From positions 1 to 23,560 of the forward strand of contig JAEWHG010000109.1 of NCBI GenBank assembly GCA_023387935.1: a stretch of 23,560 nt of DNA, in the 5' to 3' direction. Under the pieces are notes generated by a model. It did no database searches. It had not been told where the DNA came from and was given only the letters and a program-made list of their open reading frames with translations. Made by a program: the position numbers and the translations under genes. This DNA comes from Bacillota bacterium. GTDB lineage: Bacteria; Bacillota; Clostridia; Peptostreptococcales; Natronincolaceae. This document shows positions 6,658 to 13,716 of the stretch, piece by piece. Numbering within the stretch: the stretch's first letter is position 1; each line of letters opens with the position of its first letter.

Positions 6658-8486
6658 AGAATCAAAAAGGCCCTCGACAGCTACGCCCGAATAATCCAGT
6701 AAAAACATTAGGAAGGCTATTTAGTTACTTTAAATTTAATAAATCTTTGCTTTTCGGAGGAATATTCTTTATAATAATTGGCGCTATAGCAGAGATAGGA
6801 ACGAATGCTATGTTAAGTCCTATTATTGATACCCTTATAATAGGTGAAGATAAAGGTTTAGTTATAAAATACATTATGATTATGGGATCATTTGTTGTAT
6901 TTATTTGTATAGGACAATACTTTGGAAATTTACTTATGGCAAGATTAGCACAAAGCACTGTTCATAAAATTCGTGAGGATATGTTTTCTCATATGGAAAA
7001 GCTACCTATTTCATACTTTGACAGTAATTCTCATGGCGAATTAATGTCTACATTTACAAATGACGTTGATATACTGAATCAGTCCTTGGAGCAGAGCGTA
7101 TCTCAGATATTAATTTCCATTGTAACTGTAGTTGGAACATTTGCTATGATGATATTTTTAAGTCCAACACTTACACTGGTAGTAGTGTTTATGCTGATCG
7201 TAATGTTTGCTTCGATTAAATACATTGGTCAGAAATCTGCAAAAAACTTCCGTGCTCAGCAGGCAGCATTGGGAGATATGAATGGATATATAGAAGAAAT
7301 AATGTCAGGTCAAAAAGTAGTTAAGGTTTTTAATTATGAAGATCGTACTATTGACAGCTTTAAAAATAGAAATGAAGAGCTCCGCAAAGCAAGCACTGGA
7401 GCATCTACCTATGGGGTTATGCTGATGCCTATCATGGGAAATCTATCCTATGTATTATATGCTCTTGTGTCTATGATAGGAGCCTTTCTAGTAATAGGAA
7501 ACAGAATGAGTGTAGGTAATATCGCATCTTTTCTACAATATACAAGAACAGTTTCAAGACCTATAACCAATGTATCTAACCAAATGAATACATTATTTGC
7601 TGCCTTAGCTGGAGCAGAAAGAATATTTAACGTTATAGATCAAGAAGTTGAGGTTGATGAAGGAGATGTTAGCCTTGTAGAAGATTGCTCTGGAAAGAAT
7701 GGTCTTTGCTGGATGGTTCCTAATGAAAATGGAGAATATAAACAATTACCACTTGAAGGATCTATTACCTTTGAGGATGTTGATTTTGGATATGTTCCAG
7801 GACAGAGGATCCTTAAAAATATAAATTTATATGCAAAGCCTGGTCAAAAAATAGCTTTTGTAGGATCTACTGGTGCTGGTAAAACTACCATTACGAATCT
7901 TATAAATAGATTTTATGAGATAAATAGTGGAACGATATTATATGATGGAATAGATATTAAACGTATTAAAAAGCACGATCTAAGAAGTACAATGAGTATC
8001 GTTCTTCAGGATGTTCACCTATTCGAGGGAACCGTAGCAGAAAATATTAGATATGGTAGACTTGATGCAACAGATGAAGAGGTAAAGGAAGCAGCAAAGC
8101 TTGCAAATGCTCATTACTTTATTAAAAATCTGCCACAAGGCTACGATACAATGCTTACAGTGGATGGTCAGAATCTATCACAGGGTGAGCGTCAGCTTCT
8201 TTCTATTGCAAGAGCAGCAGTAGCCAATCCGGCTATATTAATACTTGATGAGGCAACGTCCTCTGTAGATACAAGAACAGAAAAGCTGATTGCAGAAGGT
8301 ATGGATAAACTGATGGAAGGTAGAACAACCTTCGTAATTGCACATAGATTGTCTACTGTTCGTGATTCCAATGCAATAATGGTATTAGAACATGGAGAGA
8401 TTATAGAGCGAGGTAGCCATGAGGATTTAATGAAGCAGAATGGTAGATACTACGCATTAAATGCAGGAACTATAGAATTAGAATAG
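6654..8486 (+). CDS. ABC exporter half-transporter with intact ATP site (subunit 2)
   Basis: A 610-residue half-transporter and partner of the preceding gene, sharing the ATGA stop-start overlap and having AAAGGGGTGG as ribosome site. Six membrane helices occupy about residues 30-330. The ATPase domain has Walker A GSTGAGKTT (404-412), Walker B ILILDEATSSVD with catalytic Glu533, and H-loop His564, all canonical. Its signature is LSQGE (508-512) instead of LSGGQ. In the heterodimer its intact Walker motifs would face the canonical signature of subunit 1, and the degenerate Walker motifs of subunit 1 would face this altered signature: one working and one crippled site, as the family predicts. 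A segment of about 25 residues before the ATPase domain (about 347-370) holds two Cys (CSGKNGLC) and is longer than in subunit 1. Confidence 0.94.
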   Translation: MKNQKGPRQLRPNNPVKTLGRLFSYFKFNKSLLFGGIFFIIIGAIAEIGTNAMLSPIIDTLIIGEDKGLVIKYIMIMGSFVVFICIGQYFGNLLMARLAQSTVHKIREDMFSHMEKLPISYFDSNSHGELMSTFTNDVDILNQSLEQSVSQILISIVTVVGTFAMMIFLSPTLTLVVVFMLIVMFASIKYIGQKSAKNFRAQQAALGDMNGYIEEIMSGQKVVKVFNYEDRTIDSFKNRNEELRKASTGASTYGVMLMPIMGNLSYVLYALVSMIGAFLVIGNRMSVGNIASFLQYTRTVSRPITNVSNQMNTLFAALAGAERIFNVIDQEVEVDEGDVSLVEDCSGKNGLCWMVPNENGEYKQLPLEGSITFEDVDFGYVPGQRILKNINLYAKPGQKIAFVGSTGAGKTTITNLINRFYEINSGTILYDGIDIKRIKKHDLRSTMSIVLQDVHLFEGTVAENIRYGRLDATDEEVKEAAKLANAHYFIKNLPQGYDTMLTVDGQNLSQGERQLLSIARAAVANPAILILDEATSSVDTRTEKLIAEGMDKLMEGRTTFVIAHRLSTVRDSNAIMVLEHGEIIERGSHEDLMKQNGRYYALNAGTIELE

Positions 8487-8508
8487 AGAAAAGTTGTATA
8501 TTGTAAAG

Positions 8509-8556
8509 TGCACCTCAAATGTGTTAAATAAGATTAACATTTGAAGGTGCATTTTT
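8509..8556 (+). terminator. Terminator of the MarR-ABC operon
   Basis: The arms tgcacctcaaatgt (8509-8522) and acatttgaaggtgca (8537-8551) pair with a single bulged A, followed by TTTTT. The hairpin begins 22 bases after the stop codon. Confidence 0.85.
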
Positions 8557-8632
8557 GCTTAATACCCTTCTTAATTTCTTTCACATAAGGACGTGCTTAT
8601 AAAAGTGGATAAGGATGCTATTAGAGATAATC

Positions 8633-8660
8633 AAAAAGGATGTGAACTATGCACATCCTC
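8633..8660 (-). terminator. Terminator of the WYL-GyrI unit
   Basis: On the minus strand AGGATGTG (complement of 8652-8659) pairs with CACATCCT (complement of 8637-8644) and is followed by a run of T. It lies 16 bases past the stop of the GyrI-like gene. Confidence 0.8.
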
Positions 8661-8676
8661 TTTGACATATCGTATA

Positions 8677-9126
8677 CTACTTAATTGGAATATATATGTC
8701 AAACTCTCCATTACTCATAAATCTTTCATCATATAGCTCTAGCTGAGGTCTGTAATCCATTTCATAGCCTGAAGCTGGAAGCCAGTTGGTAAATATATTA
8801 CCATAAAATTCCCCTAAGTCTTTTAGATTACCTGAATAAGTATACACTATGTATTTTCCTTCTGGTACAACCTTTGTTTCCATGTTTTCAGGTAAATCTT
8901 CAAAACTATCTACTTCTGCGCAGGCAACATAGTTAAATCTACCCTCCGAATCCATATCGCTATCACAAATACCATAGCAAAGCATAGATTTACTTTTGTT
9001 TTTTATGTCTTTGCACTGTCTGTTAAAGACTTCCCATAGCTTAGGAATTTCTCCGTTATTATTGTCTCCAAAGTAAGATATTCCTACTGCCTTAAATCCT
9101 TTGATGTTTGATATTCTACCTTCCAT
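8677..9126 (-). CDS. GyrI-like / AraC effector-binding-domain protein
   Basis: This 149-residue protein consists of one GyrI-like (SOUL/AraC effector-binding) domain. It shows the doubled beta-alpha-beta pattern: KGFKAVGISYFGD, IPKLWEVFNRQ, a central YGICDSD...FNYVACAEVDSFEDLPENM, then VVPEGKYIVYTYSG, FYGNIFTNWLPASGYEMDYRPQLELYDERF and FDIYIPI. The conserved Glu/Trp-lined cavity of this family binds small hydrophobic or cationic compounds, and some members hydrolyse or merely sequester them. No DNA-binding domain is attached. AAGGGGG precedes the ATG. It lies 72 bases downstream of the WYL regulator on the same strand, with a promoter-like -10 and a dyad between, so it may be both co-transcribed with and a target of that regulator. 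Ligand unknown. Confidence 0.88.
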   Translation of the reverse strand: MEGRISNIKGFKAVGISYFGDNNNGEIPKLWEVFNRQCKDIKNKSKSMLCYGICDSDMDSEGRFNYVACAEVDSFEDLPENMETKVVPEGKYIVYTYSGNLKDLGEFYGNIFTNWLPASGYEMDYRPQLELYDERFMSNGEFDIYIPIK

Positions 9127-9159
9127 TAATATTACCCCCTTGATTTATTTGGTATATTA

Positions 9160-9193
9160 ATTATATCAAGTAGTCCTTGCCAACAGTATGTCA
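9160..9193 (-). promoter_or_regulatory. Candidate promoter and operator of the GyrI-like gene
   Basis: On the minus strand TATAAT (complement of 9160-9165) lies 33 bases before the GyrI-like start. Upstream is an imperfect dyad TGACATACTGTTGGCA (complement of 9178-9193; TGACA versus TGGCA arms) covering the -35 position, where no good -35 hexamer exists. This fits a regulator-dependent promoter; binding by the WYL protein is inference. Confidence 0.5.
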
Positions 9194-9198
9194 GGAAT

Positions 9199-10170
9199 TT
9201 ATCTAGCTTTATATAAATTTAAAATTTTATTACATTTTTCAACTAAGAAATTTCTCAGTTCTATAGGTTCTAAAACCTCTATTTTATCGCTTAACGGAAA
9301 TAGTACATTACATGCAGTATGAAAACTTATCATATCTATATCATAAGTCCAACTATCACTTGTTTTTATAGAAGAAAGCACATGGAAACCATCAAGAGTT
9401 TGTTTTTTTTCTTCTTGTAGTTTAACCTTAACTATATATACAGCATTATATGTTTTAATAGATACCTGTCTAACAAATTGCTCTTTACTATTTTTCCAAA
9501 AATCTTCTAAATCAAAAGTATAATTTATGGTAAAGTTTTCATTTATTACTTCGATATTTTCAATCCTATTGCACTTAAATACTCTAATTTCATCCTTAAG
9601 TTCGCAAAAAGCTGTTACATACCATTCTGAATTTTTTATTATAGCACCATAGGGTCTTATAATTCGCTCTGACACGGTGTTATCAAATTTTTTATAGTAA
9701 ATTTTTAGTTTTTTTAGGTTTAATACGGATTCTTTGATTAAGTCTATATTATTATTGCGTATTCTTTTGCTCCACCAAGGCTCAGAGTCAACAAAAAATC
9801 TTTCTTTAGCTTTAACAATTTCTTCTTTATGTTCTTTGGACACACTGTTTTCAAGCTTAATGATAGCATTTTTTAGCTGGTAGTCCATTTCAGTGTTTTT
9901 TTCTGGTCTTACTCCCATACTTGAAAGCAACAGGTTAACGGCATCTTTACTTTCTAAACCAGTTGAATTGATTTTATAGCCATCCATAAGAGAATAACCT
10001 CCATTAGGACCTGAAATTGATACTATAGGAATACCTGTTTCACATAAGATATCAATGTCTCTATATATGGTTCTTTCTGATGTTTCAAGTATTTGAGCTA
10101 AGTTTTTCGCTTTCATTATTCCTCGAGAATCAAGAAGTAGAATAATTCCTAAAAGCCTGTGAAGTCTCAT
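9199..10170 (-). CDS. YafY-type HTH and WYL-domain transcriptional regulator
   Basis: A 323-residue DeoR/YafY-type regulator. Residues 1-60 form the winged helix (RLLGIILLLDSRGIMKAKNLAQ, then TSERTIYRDIDILCETGIPI and GPNGGYSLMDGY), the usual opening of this family. The WYL domain spans about 140-215, with RIIRPYGAIIKNSEWYVTAFCELKDEIRVFKCNRIENIEVINE; its namesake motif reads WYV. A WCX-type C-terminal extension follows (about 235-320). WYL domains bind small or nucleic acid ligands and pass the signal to the DNA-binding domain. AGGAGTG precedes the ATG. The downstream neighbour is a GyrI-like ligand-binding protein, a pairing that I recall as common in Firmicutes. Its target is probably local. 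Confidence 0.92.
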   Translation of the reverse strand: MRLHRLLGIILLLDSRGIMKAKNLAQILETSERTIYRDIDILCETGIPIVSISGPNGGYSLMDGYKINSTGLESKDAVNLLLSSMGVRPEKNTEMDYQLKNAIIKLENSVSKEHKEEIVKAKERFFVDSEPWWSKRIRNNNIDLIKESVLNLKKLKIYYKKFDNTVSERIIRPYGAIIKNSEWYVTAFCELKDEIRVFKCNRIENIEVINENFTINYTFDLEDFWKNSKEQFVRQVSIKTYNAVYIVKVKLQEEKKQTLDGFHVLSSIKTSDSWTYDIDMISFHTACNVLFPLSDKIEVLEPIELRNFLVEKCNKILNLYKAR

Positions 10171-10533
10171 TAAAGCACACTCCTATTCTAAGAGGCAAAT
10201 ATGAAAATTACCATTAATAACAATATTTTTATCTGTTAGGAACTGCTTATTATTGATATACTCCTAGATAATGTGTAATCTAAATATTTCCATACTATAA
10301 ATTTATCAAATATAATTTAAGATGTCCAATTGTAATATAGATAACAAATATATATTTTTTATTAAATATAGAAATAAGATATCTATAGACAATTTTAATA
10401 TATGAAATACGATTGTTATTTAACTAGGGATAAAGCACTAATACAATATTAAAGAGATAGATTTAATAAAAAATATATCTCTTTAATTAAACATATTAAA
10501 TTCAAATCTATAAATCCCTTATTTAAAAAATTT
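10171..10533. other. AT-rich gene-free gap
   Basis: These 363 bases hold no reading frame that I can support. The right part contains the terminator listed separately. The left part must hold the start region of the WYL regulator; AGGAGTG is visible near 10181-10188, but I see no strong -35/-10 pair. The rest is very AT-rich without a clear repeat. Confidence 0.7.
10448..10487 (-). terminator. Terminator after the spore-protein-like gene
   Basis: A 12-base perfect stem, attaaagagata (10448-10459) and tatctctttaat (10476-10487), starts about 46 bases past the stop of the minus-strand gene. It is AT-rich and the T-run after it is short, so strength is uncertain. Confidence 0.55.
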
Positions 10534-10752
10534 TTAGAATCCCTTACCTAAAAAATCACTAAAAGAACTGTTCGGATTTTTTCTTGATATTTCTTTTGTC
10601 TTAATAAGGTTTGGTTGACCTGGATTAGGCTTAGATAAATTATTTCGAAGATCATAAATATGCTCATTTGAAGGTTTAAGTTCTTCAGCCATTTCTACTT
10701 TAAATTCATCAAGTGCTTTTCTAGCTTCTAATGAAATATTTCTTTTTTCCAT
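10534..10752 (-). CDS. Small protein with SASP-like N-terminal helix (divergent)
   Basis: A 72-residue protein with the size of an alpha/beta-type small acid-soluble spore protein. Residues 9-26 (EARKALDEFKVEMAEELK) match the first conserved helix of that family (compare QAIDQMKLEIASEF of Bacillus SspA), including the region cut by the germination protease. The second conserved part, with NGxVGGxM(V/I)(K/R)(K/R)(M/L)V, is missing. Instead there is a polar stretch rich in Asn, Pro and Lys, and the end FSDFLGKGF. It may be a divergent spore protein or a small protein with a similar amphipathic helix. GAGGTGAT lies 5 bases before the ATG. A weak SigG-like promoter lies upstream. It follows the hydrolase gene by 55 bases. 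Confidence 0.6.
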   Translation of the reverse strand: MEKRNISLEARKALDEFKVEMAEELKPSNEHIYDLRNNLSKPNPGQPNLIKTKEISRKNPNSSFSDFLGKGF

Positions 10753-10782
10753 ATAATCACCTCAGTATTAGTATTACCTAAG

Positions 10783-10814
10783 TAAGATGATATATGTCCC
10801 AAATACCTTATTCC
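10783..10814 (-). promoter_or_regulatory. Weak forespore (SigG-like) promoter candidate
   Basis: On the minus strand GGAATA (complement of 10809-10814) and CATCTTA (complement of 10783-10789) resemble SigG elements (TGAATA and CATnnTA). The gap is 19 bases, slightly longer than the usual 17-18. It would start transcription about 23 bases before the spore-protein-like ATG. A match this short can arise by chance in AT-rich DNA. Confidence 0.3.
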
Positions 10815-11695
10815 AAATGTTTTTTAATAAATTCAATAGTTGATTCAATAGCTTTTAAAGCCTCTGGTGTATCTATTTCATAATCAAAGGCATGCTTACC
10901 ATCCTTTATAGTTATTAACTTGCTATCAATACCATGACTGCAGAGTTGTTGATTCATATGTACAGATTGCTCATATGGGACATCAGTATCCTTATCTCCA
11001 TGGATAAGTAGTGTAGGAGGAAACTCTTTAGTTATATTATTGATTGGAGAAAGATAATCGAACTGTTCTTTATCAAAAACTAAATCGTATCCAGTAATTT
11101 CAGGAATCCAATTTCCTTGCTGTCTGCAGTATAAATAAAATAAAAACCTTTCAATCCTACCATCACTTACTGTGCTATTCCCAATGCTGGCATAGGCTTG
11201 TTCCTTTGTTATATTAGTCCTCATAAGATAAAATTTGCTTGGACTTAAAGACCAATCTCCTAAAATATCTCCATATCCGTAAAAGGAAACGATAACATTC
11301 GGTTTTTCACTAAAAGTTCCCGTCATTAAAGACAGATATCCTCCAGCGGAGCCTCCAACAACTGCAATTTTATTTTCATCTATGTTAAAAAGTTTTGGTC
11401 CTTCATATCTTACCCATTGAATTGCATCTTTAATATCTTCTATTATATGAGTTAACTTTGTTTCTGGGGCTAATCTATAATCAATAGATACAACAGCGAA
11501 GCCAGCACTATTATACAATTCAATCTGCTTTTTAGGTATATCTTTTCTTGATCCCCAAATTAGTCCACCACCATGTATATATAATATAACAGGGGTTTTA
11601 TTTCCCTGTGCTTTGTAAACATCTGCATAAATAGGCTGGTTGTCAATTTTTTTATACTCAAAAGTATCTTTTGCTAAGTTCATATGATGATACAC
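10808..11695 (-). CDS. Alpha/beta hydrolase (acetyl-esterase/lipase type)
   Basis: A 295-residue hydrolase of the hormone-sensitive-lipase/acetyl esterase type. Visible: oxyanion motif HGGG at 41-44, IDYRLAPE at 71-78 (a hallmark of this group), nucleophile elbow GGSAGG with Ser116, acid in HGDKDTDVP (Asp236 by position) and catalytic His268 in DGKHAF. So the triad Ser-Asp-His is complete and the enzyme should be active on a short-chain ester or similar substrate. There is no signal peptide, so it acts in the cytoplasm. GGAG precedes the ATG. It is transcribed divergently from the HMA-SafE-cupredoxin gene and lies upstream of the spore-protein-like gene. The substrate is not deducible. Confidence 0.92.
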   Translation of the reverse strand: MYHHMNLAKDTFEYKKIDNQPIYADVYKAQGNKTPVILYIHGGGLIWGSRKDIPKKQIELYNSAGFAVVSIDYRLAPETKLTHIIEDIKDAIQWVRYEGPKLFNIDENKIAVVGGSAGGYLSLMTGTFSEKPNVIVSFYGYGDILGDWSLSPSKFYLMRTNITKEQAYASIGNSTVSDGRIERFLFYLYCRQQGNWIPEITGYDLVFDKEQFDYLSPINNITKEFPPTLLIHGDKDTDVPYEQSVHMNQQLCSHGIDSKLITIKDGKHAFDYEIDTPEALKAIESTIEFIKKHLE

Positions 11696-11801
11696 TCCTT
11701 TGTTTTACAACATCTTATAATAAATGCAAATAGAATTGTAATAAGCCTTGGCACTTATAATATATATTATTAACTACTATTATAATATATAAAGCAACCA
11801 A

Positions 11802-11840
11802 CATCATAATTGCTTATATATATTACAATAATTTATGATG
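11802..11840. repeat. Dyad in the divergent hydrolase/metal-protein gap
   Basis: Perfect 8-base arms catcataa (11802-11809) and ttatgatg (11833-11840) flank a 23-base AT-rich centre. It lies 116 bases before the HMA-SafE-cupredoxin start. It could be an operator or chance. A TATAAT lies nearer that gene at 11896-11901, without a good -35. Confidence 0.35.
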
Positions 11841-11955
11841 GAATGTATTTCCTTGCGTTTGCATATATAAAATGTTAAAATTTTATCATTAATTATATAA
11901 TAGATTAGAATATACTAAAAGTAGATGAATACTATTTTGCAAAGGGGTAGACTAA

Positions 11956-13302
11956 ATGAAAGAGAAAGTGGTCTTAAGTATCTCGGGAATGCATTGCGAA
12001 AATTGCAGTAACAGAATTAAAGATAAAGTTAGTTCTATGGCAGTTGAAAACCTTGAGGTTTCCTACGAAAAAGGTCGGTTAACGTGTATAACAGCAGATA
12101 AAGATGCAATCATAGTAGCTATTAATAAAATGGGATATACAGTTAAAGAAATAGATGAGGTAGCTACAAATAGTAAAAGTTATAAAGGAATTATTGTTGC
12201 ACTATTTGTTCTTTTTGGGTTATATATTGTCATAAATAGCACAGTTGGATTTAACAACCTTCCAGCCTTGGATGAACAGGTTAGCTATCCAATACTGTTT
12301 ATATTAGGTATAGCAACGTCACTTCACTGTCTATCTATGTGTGGCGGTATTGTAATTTCGCAAAGTATGGCATTTAGAAATCCTATAAAATCTACTTTTT
12401 TATACAATGCTGGTAGAGTAATTGCTTATACAGCTGTAGGGGCGATTGTAGGAGGAATAGGCTCAGTAGTTAGTTTTTCACCTATGCTAAAGGGATATAT
12501 CACTATTTTTGCGGGTGTCTTTATGATTCTTATGGGACTTAGTATGTTAGAGCCACTTTCATTTCTTAGAAAATATGTTAAGCTTCCTAAAATATTGAAT
12601 GGATTTAAAATCAGCCAAAACAGAAATACACCCTTCTTTATTGGATTAGCAACAGGAATAATGCCCTGTGGTCCACTACAAACAATGCAGATATATGCTC
12701 TTGGAACAGGAAGTATATTAAAAGGAGCATTATCCATGTTTATTTTCAGTATCGGTACAGTGCCTTTAATGATGGGACTAGGCACTATTAGTGGGTATAT
12801 AAGTAATGGATTAAATAAAAAATTATTAAAGGTAAGCTCGGTTTTAGTAATGGTGTTAGGCATTATAATTATTAATAGAGGACTTGCATTACAGGGGAAT
12901 AAACCATTAACTAGCTTTAATAATTTAAAGCAAACGGCATCAACTGCTATGCTTCCTGAAGTAATTAATAATTTTCAAGTAGTAACCACATCCGCCAATA
13001 GTAATGGGTATGAGCCTAACTTTTTTATAGTAGAAAAAGGAAAACCTGTTAATTGGGTTGTAACAGGGGACTCTGTCAATGGATGTAACAATGAAATCCT
13101 TATTCCAGAGTTAAATATAAGTCAGGAAATAAATGAAGGGTATAATGTTATAAGTTTTACTCCAGAGAAAGAAGGAGAATTAAGATTTAGTTGTTGGATG
13201 GGTATGCTAGACGGTGTATTTGTAGTTATAGATGATATTAATAATATTCCTGGTAATATTACTACTGTAGCCCCGACACCTGTTAAGTGCTGTACAGATT
13301 AA
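11956..13302 (+). CDS. HMA domain - SafE/UreH-type membrane domain - cupredoxin fusion
   Basis: This 448-residue protein joins three modules. Residues 1-68 are a heavy-metal-associated (HMA) domain with GMHCENC (Cys14, Cys17), as in copper chaperones. Residues about 77-310 are a six- to seven-helix membrane domain of the sulfite exporter TauE/SafE-UreH type, with metal-ligand-like motifs SLHCLSMCGG (122-131) and GIMPCGP (234-240). Residues about 340-427 resemble a cupredoxin, with GYEPNFFIVEKGKPVNW, Cys377 in NGCNNEI, and FSCWMGM (Cys413, Met417), which suit a copper site. The tail ends KCCTD. The order suggests a cytosolic chaperone domain, a membrane path and an extracytoplasmic copper-binding domain, hence copper (or silver) handling; this is inference. 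AAAGGGG lies 6-7 bases upstream of the ATG. Confidence 0.85.
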   Translation: MKEKVVLSISGMHCENCSNRIKDKVSSMAVENLEVSYEKGRLTCITADKDAIIVAINKMGYTVKEIDEVATNSKSYKGIIVALFVLFGLYIVINSTVGFNNLPALDEQVSYPILFILGIATSLHCLSMCGGIVISQSMAFRNPIKSTFLYNAGRVIAYTAVGAIVGGIGSVVSFSPMLKGYITIFAGVFMILMGLSMLEPLSFLRKYVKLPKILNGFKISQNRNTPFFIGLATGIMPCGPLQTMQIYALGTGSILKGALSMFIFSIGTVPLMMGLGTISGYISNGLNKKLLKVSSVLVMVLGIIIINRGLALQGNKPLTSFNNLKQTASTAMLPEVINNFQVVTTSANSNGYEPNFFIVEKGKPVNWVVTGDSVNGCNNEILIPELNISQEINEGYNVISFTPEKEGELRFSCWMGMLDGVFVVIDDINNIPGNITTVAPTPVKCCTD

Positions 13303-13365
13303 TAAAGCAATTGAAAACTATACAGACATGATATTGGGAAAATTTATGAAATAAGGGGGTTAAGT

Positions 13366-13600
13366 ATGATTAGCTATATTAAGTGTAGCGATAATGTTGA
13401 TATTCAAAAGGTATACAATGCTTTTCAGGTAGGTTTTTCAGATTATATTATAAAGGCTGAAATAAGCAAAGACGATTTTGTTAAGCGCTTTTTTGGTCCA
13501 GAGGGAAACCAGTTAGAAAATTTTTTGCATTCATCCAGACGATAGAGGTAAAGGGATTAATCAGGGTTTTTTAGGCTATGAAAAAATATATAGTTATAAA
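13366..13600 (+). pseudogene. Decayed GNAT-family acetyltransferase
   Basis: An ATG with a good AAGGGGG site opens 59 codons (13366-13545) beginning MISYIKCSDNVDIQKVYNAF and continuing GFSDYIIKAEISKDDFVKRFFGPEGNQLE, the N-terminus of a GNAT acetyltransferase. It stops soon after. Starting at 13526 in the +1 frame, the acetyl-CoA-binding motif appears (CIHPDDRGKGI), followed directly by FLGYEKIYSYKK, which resembles the end of the domain (FYKKLGYEKIYDL in relatives I recall). So about 40 codons before the motif, and probably about 30 between the motif and the end, are missing, and the frame is shifted at the T-run at 13521-13526. The product cannot fold as an acetyltransferase. Confidence 0.75.
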
Positions 13601-13601
13601 A

Positions 13602-13627
13602 AAATGCCGAGATTATTCTCGGCATTT
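13602..13627 (-). terminator. Terminator of the deacetylase operon, possibly bidirectional
   Basis: Perfect 10-base stem aaatgccgag (13602-13611) and ctcggcattt (13618-13627) with loop attatt. On the minus strand it is followed by a run of seven T, ideal for the deacetylase operon whose last stop is at 13717. On the plus strand it would also end the GNAT remnant. Confidence 0.85.
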
Positions 13628-13716
13628 CATTTAAATATAGGAGTTGTTAGTATTATAATACAGTTACTTTATTATCTTTTTATCCATAGAAGGCCTATCT
13701 TTCAGCTTTCTTATAA

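Noticed and set aside
8487..8676. Possible small gene between the ABC operon and the GyrI-like gene
   Set aside because: No frame of useful length; the region is two terminators back to back.
11757..11800. AT-only repeats (ttataatatata-like) before the metal-protein gene
   Set aside because: Simple AT alternation; no arm with enough sequence complexity to call a site.
12426..12863. 145-residue minus-strand frame inside the HMA-SafE-cupredoxin gene
   Set aside because: Antisense shadow of hydrophobic codons; no start signal.
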